Assembly: GCA_016196065.1 (NCBI GenBank) | Contig: JACPYL010000012.1 | Coordinates: 620,001 to 684,000 of the forward strand | Source: Acidobacteriota bacterium | GTDB taxonomy: Bacteria > Acidobacteriota > Terriglobia > Terriglobales > Acidobacteriaceae | Length of the DNA stretch: 64,000 nucleotides | Direction of reading: 5' to 3' | Part shown: piece by piece, positions 34,666 through 43,508 of the stretch | Layout of the letters: each line of letters opens with the position of its first letter | Numbering within the stretch: the first letter of the stretch is position 1 | Notes under the pieces: generated by a model | Told to the model about the DNA's origin: nothing | Databases searched by the model: none | Seen by the model: only the letters and a program-made list of their open reading frames with translations | Translations under genes and position numbers: made by a program

Positions 34666-35697
34666 CTAGCGTTTTGCTTCCGCGATCATCGGCAGGCGGG
34701 CGGCGCCGAATAATCCTGCATCGCTTCCCAGCAAGGCTCGCGTGATGATTGTCTTCCGGCCGGGGCCGGGATCGACATGCGAGGAGGCTCCTCCACTTAG
34801 TGCCAGAGCGTCGGCGGGTGCAGTGGCCGCATAGACCATGCAGCGCTGCCGAAGTTCCTCGAAGACGGCGGGTGCAAAGGCCTCCCACCCGCTGGCCACT
34901 CCGCCTCCCACCACATAAATCGGGAGGTTGAGGGAATTGACGAGGGTGGAAAGGACGATGCCCAGAGCACGTCCCACGCGGCGGTAAATGCGTTTTGCGT
35001 CGTCATCGCCTTGCAGGGCGAGATTAAAAATGGATTTCGCGCTGAACTCCGCATCGGTGTGCGCAGCGCGTGCCAGCGTGCAGGATTCGTTCTGGGCGAT
35101 GGCTTCCCGTGCCATGCGCACGATCGCGGTGGCGGAAGCATACTGCTCGAGGCAGCCGCGATTCCCGCAGCCGCAGGGATGCCCCTCGGGCTCGACGGTG
35201 GTGTGTCCAAACTCGCCCGCCATGCCGTTCATGCCATGCCAGATCTTGTTTTCCATCACCAGGCCGCCGCCTACTCCAGTACCGAGTGTCAGCATTGCCA
35301 TGTCGTCATATTCTTTGGCGGCGCCCAGCCATTTCTCGCCGAATGCGGCAACGTTGGCGTCGTTCTCCAAAATCACCCTGGTGTTGAGGCGGCGCTCGAT
35401 CTCGGCGCGTACGGGGTAGTCGGCCCAGCCCGGAAGGTTGGGAGATTCGCGAAGGAGACCAGTTTCCATGTCGATAATGCCGGGCACGCCGATGCCGATG
35501 CCGAGCAGGGCAGACGAATTCTTGTACTTGCCGGACAAATGCTGGATGGCCTCACACATATCGTTCAGGACATGATCGCGGCCGAGTGAAACTTTTGTGC
35601 CGAGCGTGACCTTCTCTACCAGGTGGCCATCCACATCGACTGCAGCAATCCGCAGGTTGGTGCCGCCCAGGTCGACTCCGATCGAAAAATCTTTCAT
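34666..35697 (-). CDS. ROK-family sugar kinase (glucokinase-like)
   Basis: This 343-residue cytosolic kinase probably phosphorylates glucose or a related hexose with ATP. The N-terminal SIGVDLGGTNLRIAAVD is the phosphate-binding motif. GIGIGVPGIID, ILENDANVAAFGEKW, TLGTGVGGGLVM and the ROK zinc motif CGCGNRGCLEQYAS (with the upstream GEFGHTTVEPEGHPC) are all present. The C-terminal YVVGGGVASGW closes the ATP site. There is no N-terminal helix-turn-helix, so it is a kinase and not a ROK repressor. It lies about 130 bases downstream of mutM on the same strand. Confidence 0.93.
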   Translation of the reverse strand: MKDFSIGVDLGGTNLRIAAVDVDGHLVEKVTLGTKVSLGRDHVLNDMCEAIQHLSGKYKNSSALLGIGIGVPGIIDMETGLLRESPNLPGWADYPVRAEIERRLNTRVILENDANVAAFGEKWLGAAKEYDDMAMLTLGTGVGGGLVMENKIWHGMNGMAGEFGHTTVEPEGHPCGCGNRGCLEQYASATAIVRMAREAIAQNESCTLARAAHTDAEFSAKSIFNLALQGDDDAKRIYRRVGRALGIVLSTLVNSLNLPIYVVGGGVASGWEAFAPAVFEELRQRCMVYAATAPADALALSGGASSHVDPGPGRKTIITRALLGSDAGLFGAARLPMIAEAKR

Positions 35698-35826
35698 AAG
35701 TTGAATTCTCTATGGAAAAGTGCGTTGATCTTCAGTCCTTGATAGTAGTCCTTTGAAGGACGGCAAGCCATCTGTTTTGTACACGGGGCTCTTCGGCGAC
35801 GTCAATATTAAATCGTTCTACTAGGC

Positions 35827-36678
35827 CTATTTTTGGCATTTTGCGCAATAGTGACTGCTGCGGCCGATCAACACGACTCGTTTGACAGGGGTGCGGCACA
35901 CCAGGCACGGTTCGCCTTCGCGGCCATAAACCCGGTGCTGGAGTTGAAAGAAGCCTTCTTCTCCGTCGGCGTCCACGTAGTCGGAGACGGAGGATCCGCC
36001 GAGCGCGATGGCCTCCTGCAAGACTTCGCGTACGGAAAGGTAGAGCCGGTGAAGGTCGTCCCGAGTTAAGGAAGAGGCACGACGGCGCGGCCGGACCCCG
36101 GCCCGAAACAAACCTTCGTCCGCGTAGATATTCCCCACACCGCGCAGGAGTTTTTGGTTCAGGAGCGCGCTTTTGATGGGAGTCTTGCGTCCACGAAACA
36201 ATTTCACAAATGCTTCTTCTCCAACTTCGAGGGGCTCGACACCGCCGGGATCGAATCCGCCGGGGTGGACACCGAGCTTTCCGAACATGCGTGGGTCGAC
36301 GAACCGAAGCTCGCGACCGGAAGCGAGTTTGGCAATCAGGTGAGTGTGTTTGGCGATCTCGTCGCCGGGTTCGCAGACCGTCATGCGGCCCGTCATGCCG
36401 AGATGGACGATCCACTGTGCCGGTTGGTTATTGTTAGAGGCCGTGGCGCGGCGGGTACGCTTCTCCCCCGGCGCAGGGCCGTCGAGGTCGAAGAGGATGT
36501 GCTTGCCGGCCCGGTGCACGCGCAGGATTCGTTTGCCCTCCAGCGTAGAAGCAATTTTGGCAGCCGTCGACTTCAGAGGCTGTTTTCTCGAGCCAATCCA
36601 AACGGAATCGATCGTGTCTCCGGCGACTCGCTTTTCCAGGCCGCGGACAATGGTTTCAACTTCGGGGAGTTCGGGCAT
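35827..36678 (-). CDS. mutM: Formamidopyrimidine-DNA glycosylase (Fpg/MutM)
   Basis: MutM removes 8-oxoguanine and formamidopyrimidines from DNA and nicks the strand. The 283-residue protein begins MPELPEVETIVRGLEKR with catalytic Pro2 and Glu3 after Met removal. Other features are HLGMTGRM, DPRMFGKL, LLNQKLLRGVGNIYADE with the H2TH helix, and a C-terminal zinc finger (CLVCRTPVKRVVLIGRSSHYCAKCQK, four Cys). A slightly expanded loop after AGKHILFDLDGPAPGEKRTRRATASNNNQ makes it about 10 residues longer than usual. The gene is complete. Confidence 0.96.
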   Translation of the reverse strand: MPELPEVETIVRGLEKRVAGDTIDSVWIGSRKQPLKSTAAKIASTLEGKRILRVHRAGKHILFDLDGPAPGEKRTRRATASNNNQPAQWIVHLGMTGRMTVCEPGDEIAKHTHLIAKLASGRELRFVDPRMFGKLGVHPGGFDPGGVEPLEVGEEAFVKLFRGRKTPIKSALLNQKLLRGVGNIYADEGLFRAGVRPRRRASSLTRDDLHRLYLSVREVLQEAIALGGSSVSDYVDADGEEGFFQLQHRVYGREGEPCLVCRTPVKRVVLIGRSSHYCAKCQK

Positions 36679-36711
36679 TGAGTCAGGATATCGTAAGGGC
36701 AGAGGTTAGAA

Positions 36712-36786
36712 GTCAGATTGCAGAGGTGAGAACTCATGACGCTGACGGTTTTTACCTTTTCAATCGGACCTTTTACCTCTGACCTT
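36712..36786. repeat. GTCAGATTGCAGAGGT repeat, copy B
   Basis: GTCAGATTGCAGAGGT at 36712-36727 is identical to copy A (21352-21367). The element closes with TTTTACCTCTGACCTT near 36771-36786, which is the rough inverse of the AGAGGTCAGA words, so a long hairpin is possible. It lies in the 261-base divergent gap between mutM and purA. Confidence 0.65.
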
Positions 36787-36939
36787 ACGATTGCTCGCGG
36801 GCATGGCAATTCGGTATGCTAGAGCGTACACACCGGCTGTCGCCGAAGATCCCAGTTTCCAGTCAATTTTTCCCGAGTCGCGTGAGACGTGTGTGTGCGA
36901 ACTTGGCAGGCAAGTCACATCCATTCCACGGAGCATGAA

Positions 36940-38280
36940 TTGAGCAGAGGCAAAACCGCGGTCATTGTTGGAGCCCAGTGGGGCGATGAAGGCAAAGGCA
37001 AGATTGTCGATGTATTGACACAGACTTTTTCCGTGGTCGCCCGCTATGCGGGCGGACACAATGCCGGACACACGGTCATCATTGAAGGAAAGAAGTATGT
37101 GCTGCAACTGGTGCCGGGTGGCGTCCTGCGCCCGACCTCCATCAATGTCATTGGCAACGGTGTGGTCTTCGATCCGATCGCATTTCTCAAAGAGGTGGCA
37201 ACCCTGCGCGCTGGCGGCGTGAAGGTCGACGGCAATCTCTTCATCTCGAATCGCGCGCAAGTGATTCTTCCTTACCATCGCCAGATGGAACTGGGGTCGG
37301 AGAATGCCCCCGGCCGCGTGAAAATTGGGACGACCTCGCGAGGGATTGGTCCGGCTTACGAGGACAAGATGGGACGCCGTGGTTTGCGCGTCGCGGACTT
37401 GCTCGACTCGGCCCTGCTGCGGACGCACATTGAAAATGCGGTTCGGGAAAAGAACATGATCGGGCACGCGCTGTTTAACTCCGATCCACTCGATGCCGAC
37501 AAAATGTTCAAGGAATATTCGGAAGCGGCGGAACAGATTCGACCGTTTGTCTGCGATACCGCGTGGCTACTGAACAAAGCGATTGCAGACGGCAAGTCCG
37601 TGGTATTCGAAGGCGCGCAGGGGACGATGCTCGATATCGATCACGGCACGTATCCATTCGTGACGTCGTCGAGTGCGACGTCCGGAGGAGCGGTGACCGG
37701 AACGGGCGTTCCGCCGACGTCGATCGATACCGTGATCGGCATCACCAAGGCGTACTGTACGCGCGTGGGAGAAGGACCGTTCCCGAGCGAACTGCTCGAC
37801 GAGCAGGGCGAAGACCTGCGCAAGCGGGGCAACGAATTTGGCGCGGTGACGGGACGTCCGCGGCGCACGGGCTGGCTGGATTTGCCTCTGTTGCGCTACG
37901 CTGGCATGATTAACGGCATCGCCTGGCTGGTGGTGACCAAGCTCGACGTGCTCGACCATCTCAAGGAAATTCCGGTTTGCGTGGGATACAAGATCAACGG
38001 GAAAGAGACGGTCGAAGTTCCGGCACAGGCCTGCGGTTACGAGAAGATCGAGTGCGTGTACAAGAAGATGCCGGGCTGGGCCACTCCCACGCAGGACATT
38101 CAAACGGTGGAAGGATTACCCAAGGCGGCGCGCGAGTATCTTGCTTTCATCGAAAAGGAAACCGGAGCGCGTGTCGGCATGATTTCGACCGGGCCCGATC
38201 GCGAACAGACAATTCTAGTGCCGGAATTTGTGAGCCAGTTGGGCCTGCAACCAATCAAGCGCCCGGCGGCTCGATCCTGA
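36940..38280 (+). CDS. purA: Adenylosuccinate synthetase
   Basis: PurA makes adenylosuccinate from IMP and aspartate with GTP, the first step to AMP. The TTG at 36940 is chosen because GGAG at 36930-36933 sits six bases upstream and the protein then begins MSRGKTAVIVGAQWGDEGKGK, the canonical start. 446 residues. The P-loop GDEGKGK with catalytic Asp16, GGHNAGHT, the IGTTSRGIGPAYEDK IMP loop, EGAQGTMLDIDHGTYPFVTSS and GRPRRTGWLDLP are all present. Confidence 0.96.
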   Translation: MSRGKTAVIVGAQWGDEGKGKIVDVLTQTFSVVARYAGGHNAGHTVIIEGKKYVLQLVPGGVLRPTSINVIGNGVVFDPIAFLKEVATLRAGGVKVDGNLFISNRAQVILPYHRQMELGSENAPGRVKIGTTSRGIGPAYEDKMGRRGLRVADLLDSALLRTHIENAVREKNMIGHALFNSDPLDADKMFKEYSEAAEQIRPFVCDTAWLLNKAIADGKSVVFEGAQGTMLDIDHGTYPFVTSSSATSGGAVTGTGVPPTSIDTVIGITKAYCTRVGEGPFPSELLDEQGEDLRKRGNEFGAVTGRPRRTGWLDLPLLRYAGMINGIAWLVVTKLDVLDHLKEIPVCVGYKINGKETVEVPAQACGYEKIECVYKKMPGWATPTQDIQTVEGLPKAAREYLAFIEKETGARVGMISTGPDREQTILVPEFVSQLGLQPIKRPAARS

Positions 38281-38316
38281 ACCTATAATCAAGAGAGAGC
38301 AAGAACGGAGCGACGG

Positions 38317-38604
38317 ATGGTGGTCCTGGCAGTGACGTGGATGGCGAAGGTCGGACGCGAGTCCGAAGTGGCAGCACTCTTTGAGAAGCTAACCGCCGAG
38401 TCGCGCAAGGAGCCCGGCTGCGTGATGTACCAGGTACACAAGCACAAGACCGAAGCGCGGCGCTTCTTCATCTACGAACAATACAAGGACGACGCGGCGC
38501 TCGAAGCGCACCGCTCCACTCCACATTTTCTCCAGCTTGCGAAAAAAGAATTGCCCAAGGTCGGGGATCGGACCGAAGGGCATTTGTTCGAACCGCTGGG
38601 CTGA
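38317..38604 (+). CDS. Antibiotic-biosynthesis-monooxygenase (ABM) domain protein
   Basis: This 95-residue dimeric alpha/beta-barrel protein has the ABM pattern: VVLAVTWMAKVGRESEVAALFEKLTAESRKEPGCVMYQVHKHKTEARRFFIYEQYKDDAALEAHRSTPHFLQL. The EPGC-x-x-Y and EQYKDDAALEAHRSTPHF motifs are typical of YgiN-like quinol monooxygenases, which act on small quinones or heme-like substrates. Biological substrate unknown. It follows purA by 36 bases on the same strand, though a functional link is not obvious. Confidence 0.88.
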   Translation: MVVLAVTWMAKVGRESEVAALFEKLTAESRKEPGCVMYQVHKHKTEARRFFIYEQYKDDAALEAHRSTPHFLQLAKKELPKVGDRTEGHLFEPLG

Positions 38605-38613
38605 TTCGAGTTA

Positions 38614-39078
38614 TTACTTTCTGACTTCGGTCTCCAGCGACGACATGCCACCGATGATCTGCCAACTGTTCCCGACCCTTATCCAGGTGTGAGTGATGCG
38701 GGATGTCTTTGGTTCGCCGTGCCGGTCTTTGTCGGTCCAGGCCGACGTCAACCAGTAATGCACGACCACCAGATTCTCAGTCGCCTCGCTATCTGCGGGT
38801 TCTAGAACGTAGGACTCCATGTGAAGTCCTTTCGTCGTATTTGCGGTGATCCAATCGGTGATGTGGTCCGTGCGAACAGGCTTAGGGCTCATGTAGGGCC
38901 AACCGACAAAGTTGGGATGCCACAATGCGCGGTAGGCCGGCAGATCCACCGCCTTCACCTCTTCCCAGTAGGAATGCTCCAGCTTCCAAACCGCCGTTTC
39001 TGCAGTGGACTGTTGAGCGAAACAGAACGCAGCCATGCAATGCAAGAGGACGGCGGCCAACGCGATATTCCTGGTCAT
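38614..39078 (-). CDS. Secreted NTF2-like (SnoaL/DUF4440-type) protein
   Basis: This is a 154-residue protein with a signal peptide (IALAAVLLHCMAAFCFAQQ) and one NTF2-like cone-shaped domain: the WKLEHSYWEEVKAVDLPAYRALWHPNFVGWP helix-strand start, a central NLVVVHYWLTSAW strand and the terminal HTWIRVGNSWQIIGGMSS. These domains bind small hydrophobic ligands or act as simple enzymes; no catalytic residue is obvious. It lies just upstream of the convergent ABM gene and downstream of the tautomerase-type gene. Role unknown. Confidence 0.8.
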   Translation of the reverse strand: MTRNIALAAVLLHCMAAFCFAQQSTAETAVWKLEHSYWEEVKAVDLPAYRALWHPNFVGWPYMSPKPVRTDHITDWITANTTKGLHMESYVLEPADSEATENLVVVHYWLTSAWTDKDRHGEPKTSRITHTWIRVGNSWQIIGGMSSLETEVRK

Positions 39079-39121
39079 GATGTTGTCCTTAGGGCAACGC
39101 CGTTTTCCCTGAAGGGAGCGG

Positions 39122-39313
39122 TTACTTGCCCTTGTCGATCATCAATTCCCCGCCCGACGCGTAGCTTTCCTTCGAGAGCTCCACGAAGGTCACAACGATC
39201 GCTTCGCGCCGCGCGCCTGCTTCTTCCACCATGGTGTCGGTAATGCGTTGTGCGATCTTGCGCTTCTGATCGGCAGTGCGGCCTTGCAGCATAGTGACTT
39301 GAACTAGAGGCAT
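39122..39313 (-). CDS. 4-Oxalocrotonate tautomerase family protein
   Basis: This is a 63-residue protein beginning MPLVQVTMLQGRTADQKRKI. After Met removal the N-terminal Pro1 is the catalytic base of the tautomerase superfamily. The RTADQKRKIAQRITDTMVEEAG helix and the following VVTFVELSKESYASGGEL are family features. Such small proteins form hexamers and isomerise keto/enol dicarboxylic acids; the true substrate is unknown. It is divergent from the PadR gene and lies 43 bases upstream of the NTF2-like gene. Confidence 0.88.
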   Translation of the reverse strand: MPLVQVTMLQGRTADQKRKIAQRITDTMVEEAGARREAIVVTFVELSKESYASGGELMIDKGK

Positions 39314-39398
39314 AGAAGAAACCTTCCGGATAGGGCTTGCCTGCTCAGGCTAGCAGGGGCATGTCCCTTTCGTCACCTTGATTCACGCAAGTTTTTCT

Positions 39399-39417
39399 TA
39401 TATAGACATTCTATATA
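39399..39417. promoter_or_regulatory. Likely PadR operator
   Basis: TATATAGA at 39399-39406 and TCTATATA at 39410-39417 form a perfect palindrome with a CAT spacer, 17 bases before the PadR start at 39435. This size and AT-rich palindrome fit PadR-family operators, so autorepression is likely. Confidence 0.65.
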
Positions 39418-39434
39418 CAGGAAGGCAGGCTCAT

Positions 39435-39773
39435 ATGACCTCGATCGACGCGCAGATTAAGCGGGGGAGCGCCGAACTTGCCGTTCTCACACTGCTCGCG
39501 GAGAACCCGCTGCACGGCTACGAAATCGCCAAGCGTATCGAAACCGAGAGCAAAGGCGTGTTGCGGTTCGATATGGCATCACTCTATCCCATGCTTTACC
39601 GCTTTGAACGAAAGGCCTGGGTCAAGGCCGAATGGCAAACGCTGCCCAACGGTCGTCGCCGTCGCTGCTACCGACTTACACCAGCGGGCAGGAAGCAAAT
39701 TGAGCCGCTGCGCGCCCAGTGGCGTGCTTTCTTCCAAGCGCTTCAGAACGTCACGGGGTTTCAAAATGCCTGA
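39435..39773 (+). CDS. PadR-family transcriptional regulator
   Basis: This 112-residue winged-helix regulator starts at the ATG at 39435 (MTSIDAQIKRGSAELAVLTLL); the longer upstream frame reads through the operator. KRGSAELAVLTLLAENPLHGYEIAKRI is the classic PadR N-terminus. SLYPMLYRFERKAWVKAEW and RRRRCYRLTPAGRKQIEPL make the recognition helix and wing. It overlaps the next gene by eight bases, so the two are translationally coupled. It probably represses its own operon through the palindrome at 39399-39417; the inducer is unknown. Confidence 0.93.
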   Translation: MTSIDAQIKRGSAELAVLTLLAENPLHGYEIAKRIETESKGVLRFDMASLYPMLYRFERKAWVKAEWQTLPNGRRRRCYRLTPAGRKQIEPLRAQWRAFFQALQNVTGFQNA

Positions 39774-40449
39774 CTGGAAAAAACTGATCCGGAAACACGT
39801 GGTTGCACTGCGAGTTTGCCCTGCTAGCTTTGGCGACGAACTCGTAAATGAATGGGCGAATCATCTTGAAGATTCCTTCGAGATGTTCCAGAACGAGGGA
39901 TTGTCTAGGGAAGATGCGTTGGGCCGGAGCCTGGATCAGATCCGCCAGTTCTCGGGGATAGGTTCACAGCTGCGGATCTTAAGGGAGGCACTCATGCGTG
40001 GCTTTACGAAGCAAGTTGCACTGCCAGGCGTGCTTACGTTTGCATTGGCAACGGCTATCGGCGCAGCACTCGATTTCGCTAATATCAGGCCGAAAACCAT
40101 TCTTTTCAGCGATGGACTATTCCTGTCGCTGCCCCTCCAGTTGCTCAGTTTGCTTCCACTTTGTGGAGCGATTGGCGCGTACCTCTCGCATCGCAACGGT
40201 GGTTCGGCTCTTCAGCGCATTGCTGCGTCTATGTTCCTCCCCGCGATCATGGCGGTGCTATTCGTCGCCACCGCCGTTGCGGGAGGGATAATGTCGCGAT
40301 TGGTTCCAAACTATGGATGGAATGCCTCGTTGGTTGTTCGAGGCCTTGCACTCTGGCTGACAACCTATGCAATCTTGCCGGCAATTCCCCTTCTTCTGGG
40401 GTCTGCCGCCGAGATCAAGGTCAGTTCGATGCGCACACACCCGATGTGA
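39766..40449 (+). CDS. PadR-linked membrane protein with permease-prefix-like N-terminus
   Basis: The ATG at 39766 overlaps the PadR stop by eight bases. The 227-residue protein begins MPDWKKLIRKHVVALRVCPASFGDELVNEWANHLEDSFEMF, a short helical prefix domain like those on PadR-associated permeases in Acidobacteriota, with DALGRSLDQIRQFSGIGSQL. Four or five hydrophobic segments follow (LPGVLTFALATAIGAAL, LFLSLPLQLLSLLPLCGAIGAYL, ASMFLPAIMAVLFVATAVAGG, LALWLTTYAILPAIPLLLG). The long FtsX/MacB periplasmic region is absent, so it is a small companion protein rather than a full ABC permease. Role unknown. Confidence 0.85.
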   Translation: MPDWKKLIRKHVVALRVCPASFGDELVNEWANHLEDSFEMFQNEGLSREDALGRSLDQIRQFSGIGSQLRILREALMRGFTKQVALPGVLTFALATAIGAALDFANIRPKTILFSDGLFLSLPLQLLSLLPLCGAIGAYLSHRNGGSALQRIAASMFLPAIMAVLFVATAVAGGIMSRLVPNYGWNASLVVRGLALWLTTYAILPAIPLLLGSAAEIKVSSMRTHPM

Positions 40450-40475
40450 ACGGGGCAGCGCGCGGCAAAACCGCG

Positions 40476-40901
40476 CTACTGCGCCAGTTCGTATCCGGCA
40501 AAAAAGAAACTCAACTCAAAGCGAGCGGTGTCTTCCGCATCCGATCCGTGGATCGCGTTGTATTCGATGGTGCTCGCCCACTTTTTGCGGATGGTGCCTT
40601 CTTCGGCATTCGCAGGGTTGGTAGCGCCCATAAGTTTGCGCAGATCGGCGATGGCATTTTCTTTTTCGAGCGCCAAGGCGACGACGGGGCCGCTTGACAT
40701 GAAATCCGTCAGCGAGCTGTAGAACGGGCGGGCCGCATGCACGGCGTAGAACTGCTCGGCCTGATGCTTGGAGATCTCCAGCATCTTCATGGCGAGGATA
40801 TGGAAGCCGTTCTTTTCGAACTGCTCGATGATGTCTCCGATCGCGTTCTTCTTGACCGCGTCCGGCTTGATGATGGTGAGAGTACGCTGCAGGGTTTTCA
40901 T
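40476..40901 (-). CDS. ndk: Nucleoside-diphosphate kinase
   Basis: Ndk transfers the gamma phosphate between nucleoside triphosphates and diphosphates via a phospho-histidine. The 141-residue protein has [13 protein letters not shown] with Lys12 near the nucleotide, [24 protein letters not shown], and the active site [14 protein letters not shown] with His118. It is complete and of normal length. It lies downstream of sucC-sucD on the same strand, about 77 bases from the sucD end, with a TTGGTCGTTGGTC repeat in the gap at about 40918-40950. Confidence 0.97.
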   Translation of the reverse strand: MKTLQRTLTIIKPDAVKKNAIGDIIEQFEKNGFHILAMKMLEISKHQAEQFYAVHAARPFYSSLTDFMSSGPVVALALEKENAIADLRKLMGATNPANAEEGTIRKKWASTIEYNAIHGSDAEDTARFELSFFFAGYELAQ

Positions 40902-40977
40902 GGAATTTGTCGTTTGTCCTTGGTTCTTAGTCGTTGGTCGTTGGTCATTCGCTTAAAATCTCGATCTCGCGCGATTC

Positions 40978-41862
40978 CTACGCCTTTGCGGTCGCACCAA
41001 TCGCGGCCGCAAGTGTTTCGCCGATGTCGGCGGGGGATTTCGCCACCCGGATACCGCATTTTTCCATCGCCGCAATTTTTTCGGCGGCCGTGCCTTTGCC
41101 GCCGGAGATGATCGCTCCAGCATGGCCCATACGGCGGCCGGGAGGCGCAGTCTGTCCGGCGATGAATCCGACGACTGGTTTCTTCATGTTGGCTTTCACG
41201 AAGTCGGCGGCGAGTTCCTCGGCGTTGCCGCCAATTTCTCCGATCATGACAACCGCTTCCGTTTCCGGATCGCGATTGAACAGATCCAGCGCGTCGATGA
41301 AGTTCGTTCCGATGATGGGATCGCCGCCGATGCCGATCGCGGTCGATTGTCCGATGCCGCGCTGCGTCAGCTGGTGCACCGCTTCATAGGTCAGCGTGCC
41401 AGAGCGCGAAACGATGCCGACGTTGCCTTCTTTGTGAATGCTGCCGGGCATGATGCCGATTTTGCATTTGCCGGGAGAGATGATGCCGGGACAATTCGGA
41501 CCGATCAGGCGCGAGCGGCGGTCTTGCAGAAATTCCCAGGCGCGGACCATGTCAAGCGTCGGGATGCCCTCGGTGATACACACGATGAGCTCGATTTCGG
41601 CATCGGCGGCTTCCATGATGGCGTCCGCGGCGAATGGAGGCGGAACAAAAATCACGGTCGCGTTGGCGCCGGTTTTGTCGGCCGCTTCCTGCACGGTGTT
41701 GAAGATCGGCCAGCCTTCGTGGGTCGTGCCGCCCTTGCCGGGAGTGACTCCGCCGACTACCTGCGTTCCGTACGCGGCGGAGGCCTTGGCGTGAAATGTT
41801 CCTTCGCGTCCGGTCAGGCCCTGCACGATCAATCGCGTCTTCTTGTTAACCAGAATTGCCAT
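40978..41862 (-). CDS. sucD: Succinyl-CoA synthetase alpha subunit
   Basis: SucD with SucC converts succinyl-CoA to succinate with substrate-level phosphorylation in the TCA cycle. The 294-residue protein has the N-terminal CoA-binding Rossmann domain ([36 protein letters not shown]), then [20 protein letters not shown] and the phospho-histidine in [16 protein letters not shown] normal alpha subunit. The gene starts 20 bases behind sucC, so sucC-sucD is one operon, likely with ndk further down. Confidence 0.97.
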   Translation of the reverse strand: MAILVNKKTRLIVQGLTGREGTFHAKASAAYGTQVVGGVTPGKGGTTHEGWPIFNTVQEAADKTGANATVIFVPPPFAADAIMEAADAEIELIVCITEGIPTLDMVRAWEFLQDRRSRLIGPNCPGIISPGKCKIGIMPGSIHKEGNVGIVSRSGTLTYEAVHQLTQRGIGQSTAIGIGGDPIIGTNFIDALDLFNRDPETEAVVMIGEIGGNAEELAADFVKANMKKPVVGFIAGQTAPPGRRMGHAGAIISGGKGTAAEKIAAMEKCGIRVAKSPADIGETLAAAIGATAKA

Positions 41863-41882
41863 GATTGCTCTTTCCTGAAAAA

Positions 41883-43055
41883 CTAAGCTTTTGCGGCTGC
41901 CACTACTTTGTCGGCTGCATCCTTCATCGTCTCTGCGATCAGGAAGTTCAGGCCGGATTCTTTCAGAATCTTCTTGCCTTCTTCAACGTTGGTGCCTTCG
42001 AGGCGCAGCACGACCGGCAACTGAATATTCGTTTTGCGAGCTGCTTCGACGACGCCGCTGGCGAGCGTATCCACGCGGAGAATCCCGCCAAAGATGTTGA
42101 TCAGCACGGCTTTCACGCTCTTGTCGCTGAGCAGGATTTCGAACGCATGCGCCACTTGTTCGGCATTGGCGCCGCCGCCGACGTCGAGAAAATTCGCCGG
42201 CAGGCCTCCCGCATACTTGATGATGTCCATGGTGGCCATGGCGAGACCGGCGCCGTTCACCATGCAGCCGACGCTGCCATCAAGCTTGATGTAGTTCAGG
42301 TTGTACTTCGAGGCCTCGACTTCGAGCGGGTCTTCTTCCGTAAGATCGCGCAGGTCGCGGATGTCGGGATGGCGGAAGAGTGCGTTATCGTCGAAAGTCA
42401 TCTTCGCGTCCAGCGCAAACACGCGTCCATCGGTCGTCGTAATAAAAGGATTGATCTCGACCAGCGACGCATCTGTTTCCAGGAATGCACGGTAGAGGCC
42501 AATGAGAAATTTCACTGCGGGATTGATCTGGGCGCCGGTGAGTCCGAGGGCGAACGCGATCTTGCGCGCCTGGAAAGCTTCCAGTCCCATGCCCGGATCG
42601 ATGTGCTGCTTCAGGATCGCTTCGGGATTCGTGGCCGCCACCTGCTCGATGTCCATGCCACCCGCTGCGGATGCCATGAAAACGGGCTTGCCTTCCGCGC
42701 GGTCGACGAGGATGCCGAGATAGAGTTCCTTCTCGATGGGCAACGTTTCCTCAATCAGCAAGCGCCGTACGACTCGGCCTTCGGGTCCGGTCTGGTGCGT
42801 GACGAGTGTCATGCCGAGGATTTTGCCGGCGAGTTCACTGGCTTCCTGCACGGACTTGGCAATCTTGACGCCGCCGCCCTTGCCGCGCCCGCCGGCATGG
42901 ATCTGCGCTTTAACGACTACGCCTGTGGCTCCAGCGTTGAACAATTCCTGCGCTGCAGCTTCGGCCTGTTCGCGGGTTTGCGCCATGGTGCCGCGCGGCA
43001 CCGTCACACCGAACTTCCTCAGGATTTCTTTCCCCTGATACTCGTGAATCTTCAT
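41883..43055 (-). CDS. sucC: Succinyl-CoA synthetase beta subunit
   Basis: This is the 390-residue ATP-grasp beta subunit. It begins [22 protein letters not shown], followed by the ATP-grasp domain with [35 protein letters not shown] and [14 protein letters not shown]. The C-terminal CoA-ligase part shows [30 protein letters not shown] and [14 protein letters not shown]. Transcribed together with sucD. A long open frame on the opposite strand across the gene is a shadow. Confidence 0.97.
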   Translation of the reverse strand: MKIHEYQGKEILRKFGVTVPRGTMAQTREQAEAAAQELFNAGATGVVVKAQIHAGGRGKGGGVKIAKSVQEASELAGKILGMTLVTHQTGPEGRVVRRLLIEETLPIEKELYLGILVDRAEGKPVFMASAAGGMDIEQVAATNPEAILKQHIDPGMGLEAFQARKIAFALGLTGAQINPAVKFLIGLYRAFLETDASLVEINPFITTTDGRVFALDAKMTFDDNALFRHPDIRDLRDLTEEDPLEVEASKYNLNYIKLDGSVGCMVNGAGLAMATMDIIKYAGGLPANFLDVGGGANAEQVAHAFEILLSDKSVKAVLINIFGGILRVDTLASGVVEAARKTNIQLPVVLRLEGTNVEEGKKILKESGLNFLIAETMKDAADKVVAAAKA

Positions 43056-43199
43056 AATGATTCCTGGATTGCGTACTCGCTCGATTTCAAACTGAGAGAA
43101 CCCCGCTTGCAGATTCGGAGAGCAGTCAGCAAACTTCCAATTTTATAGGACGTTCCGGCAATCGGCAAAGGATGACGGCACAAGCAGGCGTGATCACGG

Positions 43200-43406
43200 T
43201 CACTGCCGGGGCCGGAGCCAGATGGATATTGCCATCAGTCCCGAACCAATCAACAAGTATTTCCAGGCTTGGCCATCGTGCGCTTGGTAGCTTCGAAAAA
43301 CATAAACGACGGTAAAGAGGGCGATCAAAACGTACGAGCACCAGTGCGTTTTAGATTGAAAGCGCTCATACCACGTCTGCTTGCTGCCACCATCCATCAG
43401 AACCAT
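43200..43406 (-). CDS. 68-residue two-span membrane protein, hypothetical
   Basis: From the ATG at 43406: MVLMDGGSKQTWYERFQSKTHWCSYVLIALFTVVYVFRSYQAHDGQAWKYLLIGSGLMAISIWLRPRQ in outline, with two hydrophobic segments (SYVLIALFTVVYVF and YLLIGSGLMAISIWL) and short polar ends. An in-frame start at 43397 is also possible; an upstream extension to about 43472 would add residues that look less coding. It lies in the gap between the MOSC gene (divergent) and sucC. Family not recognised. Confidence 0.58.
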   Translation of the reverse strand: MVLMDGGSKQTWYERFQSKTHWCSYVLIALFTVVYVFRSYQAHDGQAWKYLLIGSGLMAISIWLRPRQ

Positions 43407-43508
43407 GATGTGCGTCTCTTTGGTGATTTGCTTTGTCAGGATAATTATCACCCCTTTTGCAACAGAAACCTGCATCGCGTCACCGACCGCGGTAGTCTGA
43501 TAGGCAAT

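Noticed and set aside
41865-43148. 427-codon open frame on the + strand across sucC
   Set aside because: Antisense shadow of a complete SucC; no family features and GC-rich third-position effect explains it.
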